This document shows, one piece after another, positions 1-8,835 of a DNA stretch of 64,000 nucleotides. The stretch is taken from assembly GCA_019359695.1 (NCBI GenBank), contig JAHHGV010000019.1, positions 86,503 through 150,502 on the forward strand, given 5' to 3'. Every line of letters starts with the position of its first letter. Position 1 is the first letter of the stretch. Position numbers and translations under genes: made by a program. Below the pieces are notes generated by a model. The model searched no databases, was not told where the DNA came from, and saw only the letters and a list, made by a program, of their open reading frames with translations. Source of the stretch: Brasilonema angustatum HA4187-MV1. Lineage in GTDB: Bacteria > Cyanobacteriota > Cyanobacteriia > Cyanobacteriales > Nostocaceae.

Positions 1-2293
1 ACCCCATTGCTGTTTGTACTTTCTCAACTTGTTTGGGTGCTTGCATTTCTTGGAAAAGTGCGATCGCTCGCTCAAAGTGTTCCTCACTCTTTGGCTGCTC
101 ACCCATCTTTTGATAAGTTAATGCAATTTGATAGTAAGCCTCTGCTAAGTCCCATTTAGCGCCTATTTCATCTAAAACTTTGATTCCTTCTTGATGACAA
201 GCTACTGCTTTTTCAAATTCTCCTTGTTCTCTATACAACTGTGCTAAACCAATTAAAGCTTTAGTTTTCGCTTGAGGATAAGGACTGTTTTCAGCATAAA
301 AAATATTTTTTTGATAGATATCAAATGATTTTTGTATTTCTCCTAAATTTCTATAGGCTATTAATAAGTAAAATAATCTATACTCTGTTACCCATGAAGG
401 TAGCCCTTCTTCTGGTAGTCTATTGTAGAGGTAATTAGCAATCTCAATTGCTTCTTCTGTTCGTCCCAACCATGAATTTAAAAATGCTAGGTAAAACAAA
501 GCAGATGGAGCATATTTCTCATAATTAAGTTCATCGCAAAGTTCAACAACTCGCATGAGAGTTGTTACTGCTTCTTCGAGTTCCCAAAAACCAATTCTAC
601 AAATACCGATAGTTAATAACGAGTTGATTCTTATTAATTGAAGTTTTTTTACCGTCTCATTGTCGTTTTCTTGTGGCATGGATTGTAAGCAGGTGCTTGC
701 TATTTCCCTTGCTTGCTCACAATACTGGATGGCTTGATGAATGTCGCCTTTGAGCCAATATATAGCACCTAATGTGTGATAAAGTTTGGCACGACGGCAC
801 CCTCGATTAAGTTTATCTAAAATCTCGTTGATTGCATCGGTTATTGGTATTAATAAACCTCGTTTGTAAAATGATCGCCCAAGAGATTCATGAGTTCCCC
901 ATTTATTATTTCTTTGTCTGATGATGATATCTGCGGCTTGTTCAAAGTCTTCAATAACGACATAGTGATAATAAGCTTCCAAGGCTCTTAATGCATCTTT
1001 TGTACCTTGAACTGTTTTCACACTATTTGTCCAAAAATCGGCAGCTTTGCGGTTTGCTCTCTCCCATTCTCCACTCAGTCGTAACCGAGCGATCGCTTCC
1101 GTCAAAATGACTGGATGTAAGCAGTATTCTCCTTTACCACATTCTACCAAAGACCGAGCGCGCAAGCTATTAACCACCCGCCGACGTTGCGACTCTGGCA
1201 CATCCCACAGTAAACAAAGAAGTCCATCAATTGGTACATAAGGCACATCTTGATAGCGGTAGCATCCCAAACGATAGAGAAGCCGATATGCTTCAGGATC
1301 AATTTCTTGCAGGCGGTTAAACTGAGTGACAACTAAATTTTTTAACTCTTGTTCAATCAACAAATCATCCTGAGTGACATGCCAATAAGCATCTATATCA
1401 CATTCAAAATCTGCGCGAATCACACCGCTGATGATTCGCATTGCTTTGGCATTGCCTCCATATGCTCTGCATATTTCACGCAGCCCTGTAGAATCAGGAT
1501 GGGGATTAATGTTGCGACTAGCAAAAAACTGTCTCCATGCCGACTCGTCCAAACCCCTGAGCATATAAAAGTTCACATCAACGCTAGCTTCGCATAAGCG
1601 TTCACGGCTAGTGATCAGTGTGATGGAATTCATTGCTGGATCTGCCAAAAGCCTCAATAATTCTACATAATGGCGATGAGGCTCAATGAATGTTCTATTG
1701 ATATCTAAAGCAGTTTCGAGATTGTCGATTAATATACCGATTCTTCTGGTTTGATCTCGAAGTATCCGGTTCAGTCTCAACAAATTGATCCCTAGACTGC
1801 GCCCTGGTTCTTCATCAAAGTCTCGCCATAACCATTCAGCAACTACGCTCTCTACAGAAATGATGTTTTGGGGTTCCGTAGCCATCGACAGTTCTAAAAG
1901 TTTGAAACCCCTACTTTCAAAATATTTACGAGCTAGTCTTGTTTTGCCTACGCCACCCTCACCTTGGATAACAATAATCTTTGCGCTTTGGTTAATCATA
2001 TCGTTGAGTTGGGCGATCGCCTCCTCACGCCCAACAAAATCAGGATCATGCTTAGTAATAGGAATTTGACTATGCTCAATAATATCTTGCCAGCTTGTCA
2101 CCCCTACAGCCTCACAAATCTGTATAAAAGTTTGTCTGTGAATTGACTCCCTTGCCCAAAACCGCTTCAAAGTTGCTTTTGAGGTTAATGCTGTCTGCCA
2201 CCAAATATCAGCAGTTTTATTCCAGCCCATTCTCAGCCTAGCTTGCTCGACAATTTTTAGCCCTCGTGTAGATGCTCTCACAGAATCCGCCAT
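1..2293 (-). CDS. STAND ATPase, NB-ARC with TPR array (3' end outside window)
   Basis: The minus-strand frame is open from an ATG at 2293 to the left edge, about 764 codons, so the C-terminus is missing. Residues 1-85 form a small helical, helix-turn-helix-like region (starts MADSVRASTRG). A Walker A motif GEGGVGKT lies near residue 110 and a Walker B-like ILIDNLE near 185. From about residue 480 onward there are TPR-like helical repeats (for example LYHTLGAIYWLKGDIHQAI). This is the NB-ARC/STAND layout: sensor repeats hold a nucleotide switch that, on binding a ligand, oligomerises. In bacteria such proteins act as signalling regulators or phage-defence sensors. The N-terminal region looks like a DNA-binding or adaptor unit rather than a toxin. 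Family is confident, role is inferred. Confidence 0.85.
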   Translation of the reverse strand, partial: MADSVRASTRGLKIVEQARLRMGWNKTADIWWQTALTSKATLKRFWARESIHRQTFIQICEAVGVTSWQDIIEHSQIPITKHDPDFVGREEAIAQLNDMINQSAKIIVIQGEGGVGKTRLARKYFESRGFKLLELSMATEPQNIISVESVVAEWLWRDFDEEPGRSLGINLLRLNRILRDQTRRIGILIDNLETALDINRTFIEPHRHYVELLRLLADPAMNSITLITSRERLCEASVDVNFYMLRGLDESAWRQFFASRNINPHPDSTGLREICRAYGGNAKAMRIISGVIRADFECDIDAYWHVTQDDLLIEQELKNLVVTQFNRLQEIDPEAYRLLYRLGCYRYQDVPYVPIDGLLCLLWDVPESQRRRVVNSLRARSLVECGKGEYCLHPVILTEAIARLRLSGEWERANRKAADFWTNSVKTVQGTKDALRALEAYYHYVVIEDFEQAADIIIRQRNNKWGTHESLGRSFYKRGLLIPITDAINEILDKLNRGCRRAKLYHTLGAIYWLKGDIHQAIQYCEQAREIASTCLQSMPQENDNETVKKLQLIRINSLLTIGICRIGFWELEEAVTTLMRVVELCDELNYEKYAPSALFYLAFLNSWLGRTEEAIEIANYLYNRLPEEGLPSWVTEYRLFYLLIAYRNLGEIQKSFDIYQKNIFYAENSPYPQAKTKALIGLAQLYREQGEFEKAVACHQEGIKVLDEIGAKWDLAEAYYQIALTYQKMGEQPKSEEHFERAIALFQEMQAPKQVEKVQTAMG

Positions 2294-2377
2294 TTTTCAA
2301 AAATTTCGCATCATCTTTCTTCTTATGTTACATTTGCTCTGGTGTTCGATAGCAACTAACGTAATAACCGAGCCAAC

Positions 2378-2430
2378 TGAGCTAAATAGTGAGCTAAAAA
2401 TTGAGCTAAATAGTGAGCCTTCAAAGCTAA
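2378..2430. repeat. Short repeats in the divergent intergenic region
   Basis: The unit TGAGCTAAATAG occurs twice (about 2378 and 2402) with a degenerate GAGCTAAAAA between. It lies in the 160-bp gap between the STAND gene and the divergent small membrane gene, so it could be an operator for either. No known binding motif is recognised. Confidence 0.4.
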
Positions 2431-2488
2431 TTACTTCAGTCATTCTGAAAATATGGATGTTTTACCTTTCATAAATGAGGCTTTTAGC

Positions 2489-2746
2489 ATGAAATCTCCT
2501 ATTTGCAATAATGAGTGTACTCACGATAATTGTCCGTTCATGAGTGATCCTTACAATCCCAACAGACAGGTGTGTGTCAAATGTGGACAGGACTACTTTT
2601 TTCGCCGCAATGGTTTTAGCAATTTTCTTGTCATAGCAGCTGTGCTTGTCTGCCTAATGCTGGTGATTCAAGCCGTGATGAGCAATCACCGTCAAACTAT
2701 CGACTCTCAATTTGAAATAGAAACTCCTGTGCAAACGATGAAATAA
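2489..2746 (+). CDS. Small zinc-ribbon-like membrane protein
   Basis: Hypothetical protein of 85 residues from this ATG, or 97 from an in-frame ATG at 2453. The start at 2489 is preferred because GAGG lies 8 nt upstream. The N-terminal half is Cys/His rich (CNNECTHDNC, then CVKCGQDYFF), resembling a small metal-binding ribbon. One hydrophobic helix follows (about residues 48-65) and then a short polar tail. I do not recognise a family. It is followed 58 bp later by another small membrane gene, so the two may be co-transcribed. Confidence 0.55.
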   Translation: MKSPICNNECTHDNCPFMSDPYNPNRQVCVKCGQDYFFRRNGFSNFLVIAAVLVCLMLVIQAVMSNHRQTIDSQFEIETPVQTMK

Positions 2747-2804
2747 CAAGTACGTCTTGCTTGTCTCAAATATTAACAGTATATCTTTACCTATTTTCCG
2801 ATCC

Positions 2805-3038
2805 ATGAAAACTATCATAGATGACCGTAGTCGTCTTCTCAAGTTGGCTTCTAAGTGCCTCAAATATTTCTTGATTGTCATATTCGGCTTTGCGATCGCC
2901 TACCTAATGTCACTCTGTTTTGGTTTGTTACATATAGCCACCATCCTACTACCCCTGGTAGGAAGTTGGTTGTGGCGAGTGGGAATTCTCTTATTATGTT
3001 TGCTAGCAATAGCTGTCATTTCAGAGTCATTACGTTAA
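2805..3038 (+). CDS. Small two-helix membrane protein
   Basis: Hypothetical protein of 77 residues from the ATG at 2805; a TTG 48 nt upstream would add an unlikely extension. Two strongly hydrophobic segments are visible (about residues 17-40 and 48-70), with a basic N-terminus containing DDRSRLLK. No enzyme motif is seen. It follows the zinc-ribbon-like gene in the same direction and ends facing the panE-like gene. Function unknown. Confidence 0.5.
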   Translation: MKTIIDDRSRLLKLASKCLKYFLIVIFGFAIAYLMSLCFGLLHIATILLPLVGSWLWRVGILLLCLLAIAVISESLR

Positions 3039-3110
3039 AAAATGAGGAGTAAAGAAGTGAGGATAATTTTCCCTCATTCCCAGCCTACGGCTCGCTGCGC
3101 TAACACTCCC

Positions 3111-4061
3111 TTATTCTCCTCTGCGTTTGGCATCCAAAAACTTGAGTTGCCCATATAAACAAGAAATTTGCGGTAAATTCACACCTGCAGCTTGTGCCAT
3201 TCGTAACGGATTGCCGAAAATTGCCTCTACCTCCAAGGGACGGCGTTCGTCATAATCTATTTTCATGCTGGTACGATACGGCTTCATCTTCACGGTATAA
3301 TCGAGCATTGTTTGAATGAAACTGTCGGGGATTATGCTATCGCAACTCTTTGCCCCTGCCACTACTTCATACATCAGCTGTTCCACTAACTTGCGGGTGT
3401 GAACATTTGCCATTAATTCATTGGTTGTAGCGTCGAGAATAACAGAAAGCCCATTATATGGAATATTCCACACCAGTTTTTTCCAACGCGCCAACAGCAA
3501 GTCTTCAGTTAATTCAATAACGATACCAGCACTTTCAAAATCTTCACCAATTTGCCGCATCCGTTGTGTGATACCAGCTGGATAATAGTTAGCTGCATAC
3601 TCCCCTAAGGTAATTTGTCCATAATCCAGGTGGCAGATATGTCCAGATCCTACTTTATTTGAACATAAAAAGCACAGCCCACCAATAACCTTATCACTAC
3701 CGACAATTTCAGCAACTTCCTCCTCCACACCAAGTCCATTCTGCAAAACCAACACTACACCATCATCCTTGAGCACAGGTGGTAACATTTTAGGCAGCAA
3801 ATGGTTTTGCGTCGTCTTGAGTGCAATAACTACGACATCACATTGAGGCATCTTTTCCACATCGTCGTAAGCATTAACTTGCGGTAAGCTGAAGTCGCCG
3901 TCAACAGACTCAATAATCAAACCATGTTGGCTGACGTGTTCGTAATCGCTATGCAGCAAAAAGTGGACATTTAAGCCAGCTTTTTGCAGTCTACCACCGT
4001 AAAAGCCACCTAATGCACCAGTTCCCAGTATGGCGTACGTGCGTTTGGACATGAAGGACAT
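3111..4061 (-). CDS. panE: 2-dehydropantoate 2-reductase family protein
   Basis: An ApbA/PanE family protein of about 316 residues. The N-terminus has the Rossmann signature ILGTGALGGFYGGRL (GxGxxG) for NADPH. The family motif VLVLQNGLG follows near residue 105. The C-terminal helical domain includes the conserved RWKKLVWNIPYN stretch. PanE reduces ketopantoate to pantoate in pantothenate and CoA synthesis, but cyanobacteria often carry several paralogues, so the exact substrate is uncertain. ATGs at 4061 and 4052 are both plausible starts; a TTG at 4064 is not needed. The gene stands alone and ends next to a small dispersed repeat. Confidence 0.8.
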   Translation of the reverse strand: MSFMSKRTYAILGTGALGGFYGGRLQKAGLNVHFLLHSDYEHVSQHGLIIESVDGDFSLPQVNAYDDVEKMPQCDVVVIALKTTQNHLLPKMLPPVLKDDGVVLVLQNGLGVEEEVAEIVGSDKVIGGLCFLCSNKVGSGHICHLDYGQITLGEYAANYYPAGITQRMRQIGEDFESAGIVIELTEDLLLARWKKLVWNIPYNGLSVILDATTNELMANVHTRKLVEQLMYEVVAGAKSCDSIIPDSFIQTMLDYTVKMKPYRTSMKIDYDERRPLEVEAIFGNPLRMAQAAGVNLPQISCLYGQLKFLDAKRRGE

Positions 4062-4104
4062 CAATTATATTTTCTGCGATTATCCTACAGCAAAGCTGAG
4101 ATAA

Positions 4105-4160
4105 GGTTTTGATTCACGTGATTGATGGAGTTATTTTGATTTCTTTCTTTACATTTTTTT
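4105..4160 (+). repeat. Direct repeat copy A (empty MITE site)
   Basis: The stretch beginning GGTTTTGATTCACGTG and continuing through GAGTTATTTTGATTT to the T-rich tail recurs at 8813-9003. There a 130-bp MITE interrupts it. This copy is uninterrupted and lies in the leader of the NACHT gene. Confidence 0.75.
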
Positions 4161-4280
4161 TAATAGCGCCTGATCTGTTGATTTTCTTCCTATTACGCTA
4201 ATCTCTAAATATATCCTGGCAACGTGTTACTCACGCTGTAGTACTTTTTAAGTCCTTCTTCTAATTTGTAAGGAGCACAA

Positions 4281-4724
4281 GTGGTTGACTGGAAGCCATA
4301 TCTACAATCAATTTGCGCTACTTACGATCAGTTGTGGGAAGTTTACACTCTCACAGATGTTGTGGGTAAAAAGCATGACAGCCAGGTGAGAAAATCTCTA
4401 TTGTTAGATTTACAGGCGATCGCAATTAAACCAGAAGCAATTAAACCAGAAGCAGTTAAACCAGAAGCAGTTAAACCAGAAGCAGTTAAACCAGAGAAGG
4501 AACTATTATCAGAAGCAAGCGAAAAAAGGGAAATATTAAATGTTCTGGAAGGCTTGCGGAAATATGCATCAGAACATGTATTGTTAATCGGTCGTCCAGG
4601 TTCGGGAAAATCGACAGCTTTGATGCGTTTGTTGTTAGAACAAGTAGAACAAGCGCAAAAATTTGGAGACAAAGCAGACAAGGGGAATGAAACTGTTGGT
4701 GGGAAAACCCAAATCCCCGTCCTG
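4281..4724 (+). pseudogene. NACHT NTPase, 5' part (interrupted by group II intron)
   Basis: The start is GTG with AGGAG 5 nt upstream (4271-4275). It encodes the N-terminal helical region typical of cyanobacterial NACHT proteins (WKPYLQSICATYDQLWEVYT), then a KPEA pentapeptide repeat (five tandem 15-bp units with small changes, about 4424-4495). A Walker A motif LIGRPGSGKSTAL follows near residue 110. The frame reads IPVL and then enters foreign sequence, where family members continue with VELRYYQ; those residues resume at 6323. The natural protein would be a NACHT-HEAT STAND NTPase, likely a regulatory or defence sensor. As it stands the mRNA runs into antisense intron sequence and terminates early. 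Confidence 0.85.
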
Positions 4725-4766
4725 GTAGAGTCGAGAGGAGGTATTATCCTCCGTCCCTCTCTGTTA

Positions 4767-4800
4767 GATCCGGACGTGCCCATTTCTGTGCATCCGGCTC
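4767..4800 (-). ncRNA. Group II intron domain V
   Basis: The 34-nt minus-strand segment starts GAGCCGGATGC and closes GCACGTCCGGATC around an AGAAA loop, matching the domain V consensus including the AGC catalytic triad region. It lies about 10 nt downstream of the maturase stop codon. Confidence 0.8.
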
Positions 4801-4808
4801 CCGATGTT

Positions 4809-5768
4809 CTAGGGTTTTCCCTTGCTCATGTGGATGTAATCGTGACAGCTTTCATGTACTGCTAGAAGGTTTTTAATTTTCCAGTTGTTATGGTCGCCGT
4901 CAATGTGGTGTAGGTGAATTCGTTCTTCGCTGAACGTTCCTAGCCCACAATGCCCACATGCATGGTGTTGCCGTTTTAAGGCTTTAGAGGTTTCCCCGTC
5001 ATAGAGTTTACTATTACGATTGCTCCAGTACGGGATGTCTCCGTCATATGGTGATTTTTCGCCTTGGACGTTAACAAATTTGTTTTCGGAGTAAGGAACG
5101 TTTGGGAATGCCTTGTCTAGTAATTTCTTACTAGAATGTCGGTTATTCTTTGCTTCCTTATTGAACTTCTTAAACGCTCTTGTTTCAATGTGGTACAACG
5201 AATTTCGCGAACCATCCATCTTGCAGTAGCGGTGGTAGTTTCTCCAACCCCTAACCAAGGGAGCTAATTTCTCGGCTTTGACCTCGGAACCATAGTTAGA
5301 GCAGTTGACGATGGTTTTTACTTTCTGTCGGAATGCTTTGAAGTTGTTCTCAGAAGGAACACATCTGAACTTTCCGTTACTTTGCACTTTGAAGTGCCAG
5401 CCAAGGAAATCAAACCCATCTGTCGTTGCGGTTATCTTAGTCTTCTTTTCACTGATGTTCATTCCCCTTTCTGCAAGGAACTGGTTTATTCTTTCAAGTA
5501 TTTCATTTGCATCATCTTCAGGTCTGAGTATTATTACCATGTCATCCGCAGTCTTTTTACCAGCATTTAGCTGTGTTACTTGACGAATAGCCAGTAGCCG
5601 CGCAGCCCTGGATTTCAGAATCAGTTTCTGGAGTGACCGCGCTTTCCACGTATCTCCTGCTTTAACTGCTTTGAACACTCTTACTTGCAGACGGAATAAG
5701 TCACGTCGGAATTTCTTCCAAGGTAGCTTGCTCCAGGATTCACTAGTATTATTACTGTGTCTAATCAT
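4809..5768 (-). CDS. Group II intron-encoded protein, RT core deleted, maturase plus HNH
   Basis: An intron-encoded protein of 319 residues from the ATG at 5768 (MIRHSNNTSESW); an upstream in-frame start at 5882 is less likely. Residues 1-60 match the N-terminus of cyanobacterial intron RTs (LFRLQVRVFKAV, RQVTQLNAGKKTA). The sequence then jumps directly to DDMVIILRPEDDA, the end of the YADD active-site block, so RT blocks 1 to 4 and the Tyr of YADD are missing. Maturase domain X (APLVRGWRNYH) and an HNH endonuclease with CGHCG, HLHHIDGDHNN and a terminal HESCHDYIH remain. The protein cannot reverse transcribe. It might still assist splicing of this or related introns, though that is inference. 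Confidence 0.85.
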   Translation of the reverse strand: MIRHSNNTSESWSKLPWKKFRRDLFRLQVRVFKAVKAGDTWKARSLQKLILKSRAARLLAIRQVTQLNAGKKTADDMVIILRPEDDANEILERINQFLAERGMNISEKKTKITATTDGFDFLGWHFKVQSNGKFRCVPSENNFKAFRQKVKTIVNCSNYGSEVKAEKLAPLVRGWRNYHRYCKMDGSRNSLYHIETRAFKKFNKEAKNNRHSSKKLLDKAFPNVPYSENKFVNVQGEKSPYDGDIPYWSNRNSKLYDGETSKALKRQHHACGHCGLGTFSEERIHLHHIDGDHNNWKIKNLLAVHESCHDYIHMSKGKP

Positions 5769-6322
5769 GTTCTGACTCCTAAGAATGTTTTCTGAACACC
5801 TCAGACCAATTACGGTCTGTCCTACCCGAATCAAAGGGATTCTGTCGCTCGTCTGACTTACCTGGGTTTCGACCGTTCCCAAGACCTTTGATTCGTTTTT
5901 CTTCGTTCCCCGGAATGGGATTGGTATGTGTCGTCAGGTGGAACCAATTCAACCGCTAGAATCCCTTACTCTTGCCGCTTGACCCACGATTCATCGGCGG
6001 GATTTTCTCTAGCAAAGTCAGGGGGGTTTTTGTTATGCCCTGCTTCGGAGTAGGTTGCTTTTTTAGGTTCTGTTTTCACCTTGTACACTCCCTATTAGCG
6101 CCAGTGCCAGCCCATAACGACCGTCTGATTGCGCCCTGTTCCCGGCTTCACTCTGCGAAGTCCGAGTTCGCTCGGTGCGGGCAGGTAAGGAGTCACCTCT
6201 GAGTTTGAGGGAGAGGGCTTTCACCTCCATCTTTTCCGGAGTTCAACTCGACATTTTGATACCGAGTTGGTTAGCTTATGTACGGACTGTTTACCGTGAT
6301 TCAGCTAACAACGAATCGCACC

Positions 6323-8035
6323 GTGGAACTCCGTTACTACCAAACCTCAATTATCGATCTCATCAAAGACTTTCTCTATCGTCATGACCCCAGTTTACCC
6401 ATCGACGGCGAAAAAACCAAAACCATCGAAGAATTATTGCGACAAGGGCAATTTTTACTGCTACTCGACGGTGTAAACGAATTACCGTCATCTGAAGCCA
6501 GACGAGATTTACAAAAATTTCGCCAAGATTTCCACAAAACCACACCGATGATTTTTACAACGCGGGATTTGGGGGTGGGTGGTGATTTAGAAATCAGCAA
6601 AAAACTGGAAATGCAACCTCTGACGGAAACCCAGATGCGAGATTTCGTGCGGGGGTATCTCCCAGAGGTGGGAGAACAAATGTTGAAGCAGTTAGGGGGA
6701 AGGTTAAGGGAGTTTGGCGAAACACCTCTGCTGTTAATGATGCTTTGTTCGGTGTTTGCTAGCAACCAGAATAAATTACCGCCGAATTTAGGTTCCGTGT
6801 TTCGTCGCTTCACAGAAATTTATGACGATCAACTCAAGCAAGATGTCCCGATTTCTGAAGAATCTCGTCGTTGGCGGAAGCGGTTGTTGCAGCATTTAGC
6901 TTGGGTGATGATGGGAGGAAACCCGGATTGTAGAGACGTTACATTTACGTGCTCTACATCGACGGAATTTTTGGTTGCTATACCCCGACAGCAAGCCGAG
7001 GAAATATTCACGGAATTTCTCGAAGGTAAAGTTGCTTGTGCCGCAGATAATGCGATCGCTTGGTTAGATGATTTACTCAAGCATCACCTGATCCAATTAA
7101 GAGCAGAAAATAAAATCGAGTTTCGCCATCAACTTATGCAAGAGTATTACGCTGCAGAAAGGTTTTTGCAGGAAATATCAAAGCTGAGTGATGATGAATT
7201 GCAATGGGATTATTTAAATTATTTGAAATGGACAGAACCCGCAGCGTTGATGATGGAGTTGTTGGATGATGAAGGTTTGGCGCTGCGAGTTGTGAAGTTG
7301 GCGTTGCAGGTTGATTGGCAGTTAGGGGCAAGGTTAGCGGGGGAAGTTAAATTAGAGTGGCAAAAGAAAACAGTTGGGTTGATTTGTGATTTGGGTTTAC
7401 CGCGATTGTTGGAAATTAGATTGTTGGGAATTACAAAGTCTAATGCTGCTATAACTTTGCTAATTCAAAACCTACAAGATGAAGATTTGGATATTTACGA
7501 ATATGCCATGTCAGCGTTGCTGGAAATTGGTTATGATATTGCAAAAATGGCACTAATTCAGTTAACGCAAAATGAAGATTTATCTATTTACGAATTGGAT
7601 TATGATCACATATTAAGTATGATTCCGCCTTTCCAAACCATTTTTTTTAATGAAGATTGTCATGACACAACTAATATACCAAACGTTAAAATAAAAGATG
7701 AAGTTATATTTAAACCAAAAATAAATGATATTGATATTTTTTCTATAGATAAAAGTCAGAACATCATAAATTACGACATAGCCGTACCAGAAGTAATCCA
7801 TAAACTTAAATCAGAGGATGCACATATTCGTAAGATCGCCTTTGAGAAATTAAAAAGTATTTATTCTCCAGAAGCAATCAATTCATTAATAAGTTATTTA
7901 CACAACGAAGATGATAGTCTAATTCGCTATCAACTTATTTCAACATTGAAAAATATCGTTTCTGAATCAGATGTGCCTGTACTAGTTAAATTATTACAAG
8001 ATATTGCAAGGTGCAGCCAACCAACCAGGAGATAA
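6323..8035 (+). pseudogene. NACHT NTPase, 3' part (HEAT repeats, frameshifted end)
   Basis: The frame resumes at VELRYYQTSIIDL and continues the NACHT domain. It contains Walker B LLLLDGVNELP, the sensor-like PMIFTTRDLGVGGDL and the winged-helix region with TPLLLMMLCSVF. HQLMQEYYAAERFL marks the end of the helical domain. HEAT-like repeats follow (AITLLIQNLQDEDLD; VIHKLKSEDAHIRK; VPVLVKLLQD). The frame stops at 8035, shortly after LLQDIARC, while another frame opens over the same bases. There is no sensible start codon of its own: the ATG at 6278 is inside the intron. It is therefore the stranded 3' half of the gene that starts at 4281. Confidence 0.85.
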
Positions 8036-8345
8036 AGTGGTACGGATTTCGCATTTAATGAATTATTTAGGGAAAACCGTTCCCGAAAGCGCACAACAAT
8101 TATATAAAGAGGAACAAACCCCATTTTTTGACTTTGCAACTGAAGATTTCCCCGTCGCATTGTTACGCGGAGGTAAAGGTTTACCTCAAGAGGGATGGGA
8201 TAACGTGAAAACAGAAGCGCAAGAAAACATTCGCAGTATCAGCAATCAAGTTAATAATGGGGTGGGGATTGTTGGTGATAGAAATATTGGCTTAAATATA
8301 GGTACTGCCGGAAATATTACATTTGGTGATATTTCTTCTGGATGA
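7986..8345 (+). pseudogene. Out-of-frame tail of the NACHT locus
   Basis: An open frame (not the NACHT one) starts right after a TAG at 7983 and overlaps the NACHT 3' end. It reads LQGAANQPGDKVVRISHLMN, then a polar stretch, then a Gly/Asn-rich end (GVGIVGDRNIGLNIGTAGN). No RBS or good start codon is present; the first candidate is TTG at 8004. Most likely it is a C-terminal piece of the same or a related gene, put out of frame by an indel near 8000-8030. I do not recognise the domain. Confidence 0.5.
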
Positions 8346-8421
8346 TAGCAATTGAAAATAATGCTGACTTAAATTTACGACTGATTAAAATGATACAACC
8401 ATCTATAGATTGAATTGACTC

Positions 8422-8674
8422 AGATCTTGCACCATACTTTTCGTCCGCCAAAAAATAAATTTCTTGGCTCAAAGTCGAAGTCCGTTAAAACGGACTGAGT
8501 AAGTTTTCCAGGAGGCACTGCGTTGGGGAGCCAGTACTGCAGGAGGGTTTCCCTCCGTAGGTATCTGGCATCCGGGTTTCCCGACTTGAAGCATGTGCCG
8601 TTCCGTTTTAACGGACTTGGTTTATTAGCCCAGAACTTGAGTTCTGGGCGTACTCAGCCGGAGGTGCAAGATCT
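8422..8674. mobile_element. Palindrome-rich MITE, family 1, copy 1
   Basis: The ends are perfect 12-bp inverted repeats, AGATCTTGCACC and GGTGCAAGATCT. Flanks GAATTGACTC and GAATTGACGC match at 9 of 10 bases, suggesting a target duplication. Inside are perfect palindromes (GTCCGTTAAAACGGAC; GCCCAGAACTTGAG with its mirror). The same ends and hairpins occur in reverse orientation at 60479-60641. A GC-rich dispersed repeat (GGAGGGTTTCCCTCC type) sits in the middle. No coding capacity. Confidence 0.75.
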
Positions 8675-8835
8675 GAATTGACGCTCCGACACCTACATGA
8701 ATATCACAGCGTGCGCGCTGCCTACGGCACACTGCGCTAATATTTCCATCAAAAACCGTGGAATTCTTGTGTCATGGAGATTTTAGCAAACTTACCCTCA
8801 GCAGCATCATAGGGTTTTGATTCACGTGATTGATA

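Larger units (their letters stand above)
4724..6321 (-). mobile_element. Group II intron in antisense orientation, shortened
   Basis: Read on the minus strand, the element begins with the group II 5' signature GTGCG (6321-6317). It ends just after a domain V hairpin (4800-4767) and a domain VI hairpin (GAGGATAATACCTCC stem), finishing CTCTAC near 4725. Cutting at 4724/6321 or 4725/6322 rejoins the NACHT reading frame exactly; the boundary is ambiguous by one base. Because the host gene is on the plus strand, the intron cannot splice from host mRNA. At about 1.6 kb it is shorter than intact chloroplast-like introns because its ORF carries a large internal deletion. Confidence 0.88.

Noticed and set aside
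4281..4865. 194-codon ORF as a complete gene
   Set aside because: The last 45 codons read into the intron; the family continues at 6323.
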